Origin: Nocardioides baekrokdamisoli
Lineage (GTDB): Bacteria; Actinomycetota; Actinomycetes; Propionibacteriales; Nocardioidaceae
Direction: 5' to 3'
NCBI RefSeq assembly: GCF_003945325.1
Contig: NZ_AP019307.1
Coordinates: 992,001 to 1,056,000, forward strand
DNA: 64,000 nt
Shown: positions 63,404 to 64,000 of the stretch, one piece after another
Layout of the letters: the number at the start of each line of letters is the position of its first letter
Position numbering within the stretch: position 1 is the first letter of the stretch
Notes under the pieces: model-generated
What the model was told of the DNA's origin: nothing
The model's input: only the letters and a program-made list of their open reading frames with translations
Database searches by the model: none
Made by a program: the position numbers and the translations under genes

Positions 63404-64000
63404 GCAGCCCGGGCGCCGGCCGCGGTCGTCGCCAGGATCAGCGCCCCCGCCACGAACATCGGCGCCGCCAGGTGCCAGTGCAACATGGCCGCTCCCGCAA
63501 GAGCACCGAGCAGGATCAGGGCGACGGCTCCCGCTCGACGGCGCCAGGGCCCGCCGGTCCCGTTGCCGAACCAGCTGTCGGCAGCCAGGCCGGTGATCGC
63601 ACTGGTCACCACGACGGTCGTGACCTCCTTGACGGCGACGTGCCTTGCGGTCGCGGCCTGCAGTCCCATCGCGATGGCGGCAATCGTCGTGATCACGACG
63701 TCGACGGTGTGCGTACGACTGGCCGTGGCCAGCACCGTCGCGAGGGCGAGCATCACCAGCCCCACGAGCGCGAAGAGCGCGGTCGTACGCGGACCCCACG
63801 GTCGCGGATCACGGGACAGAGCTCGACCGCCAGCGGCCGCGCCCGCACCGAACCCGGCCAGCGCGAGAGCCGGGCCGAGAACGGGAAGGCCCGTCCCGCC
63901 AGCGAGGGCCATCCCGAGGACGACGACGTTGCCGGTCATGTTGCCGGTGAAGACCTTGTCGAGCCCGAGATAGCCGACGGCGTCGTTGATGCCGGTGGTG
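63400..64000 (-). CDS. DUF1275 (YoaK-like) membrane protein, 5' end beyond the window
   Basis: At least 200 residues on the minus strand are visible; the frame continues through the window edge. The N-terminal visible part (NDAVGYLGLDKVFTGNMTGN) is the DUF1275 signature, and several transmembrane helices follow. The family is of unknown function. An internal ATG at 63939 is not the start. Confidence 0.88.
   Translation of the reverse strand, partial: TTGINDAVGYLGLDKVFTGNMTGNVVVLGMALAGGTGLPVLGPALALAGFGAGAAAGGRALSRDPRPWGPRTTALFALVGLVMLALATVLATASRTHTVDVVITTIAAIAMGLQAATARHVAVKEVTTVVVTSAITGLAADSWFGNGTGGPWRRRAGAVALILLGALAGAAMLHWHLAAPMFVAGALILATTAAGARAA

Overview
The window is high-GC, densely coded chromosomal DNA from an actinobacterium, most likely close to Nocardioides (inference). 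The evidence is gene content and order. It carries mycothiol biosynthesis (mshB), actinobacterial families DUF3039, DUF3117, DUF2017, DUF2505 and DUF6912, a translational T-box before ileS, a tmRNA with an actinobacterial-type tag (ANAKRSSFALAA), and many GTG starts. Two blocks keep the gene order I recall for Mycobacterium tuberculosis: Rv1334-Rv1341 (mec, cysO, cysM, murI, Rv1339, rph, rdgB) and Rv1201c-Rv1222 (dapD, dapE, LOG, DivIVA-like, DUF3117, methyltransferase, sigE, anti-sigma). No identity search was possible, so the genus is a guess.

Layout. 0-10.3 kb: an SDR cut by the left edge, guaA, a GMC oxidoreductase coupled to a semialdehyde dehydrogenase, glpD, an S4 RNA-binding protein, guaB3, a Nei-type glycosylase and rpiB. 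10.3-16.7 kb: a TetR regulator, then the minus-strand series clpS, DUF2017, mec, cysO, cysM, murI, a cAMP-phosphodiesterase-like metallo-hydrolase, rph and rdgB. 16.7-23 kb: a MarR/MFS efflux pair, an SF2 helicase coupled to DUF3039, a protein of unknown family, a TetR and a DUF3048 lipoprotein. 23-33.4 kb: ssrA, then about 10 kb of accessory genes (GT4 glycosyltransferase, GH13 glucosidase, SPFH protein, DUF5994, cNMP-binding protein, LuxR regulator, hydrolase-cyclase fusion, lipoprotein, maleylpyruvate-isomerase-like protein). 33.4-38.2 kb: smpB, an M23 peptidase, ftsX, ftsE, prfB. 38.2-41 kb: a split NHEJ set (LigD-type polymerase, short ATP ligase, Ku). 41-47.8 kb: DUF2505, a 35-residue membrane protein, DUF6912, WS/DGAT, cupredoxin-like lipoprotein with a large membrane protein, the sigE/anti-sigma/methyltransferase locus and a VapBC pair. 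47.8-64 kb: Tim44-like protein, leucyl aminopeptidase, DUF3117, DivIVA-like, LOG, dapE, a DJ-1/PfpI protein, ileS with its T-box, dapD, a lysozyme-like protein, dapC, fdxC, an SH3-like protein, DUF6113, mshB, Nudix, DUF202, a degenerate HIUase-like protein and a DUF1275 protein cut by the right edge.

Functional themes are purine synthesis and pool cleaning (guaA, guaB3, rdgB), cysteine synthesis by the CysO/CysM/Mec route, lysine/DAP synthesis (dapC, dapD, dapE), division and trans-translation (ftsEX, prfB, smpB, ssrA), DNA end joining and possible cAMP signalling. Two features stand out. First, large intergenic palindromes of unrelated sequence but similar design sit at gene ends, and two of the families recur in the window. 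Second, leaderless promoters are common: a -10 hexamer lies 6-8 bases before the start codon, and two divergent gene pairs have overlapping or shared -10 elements.
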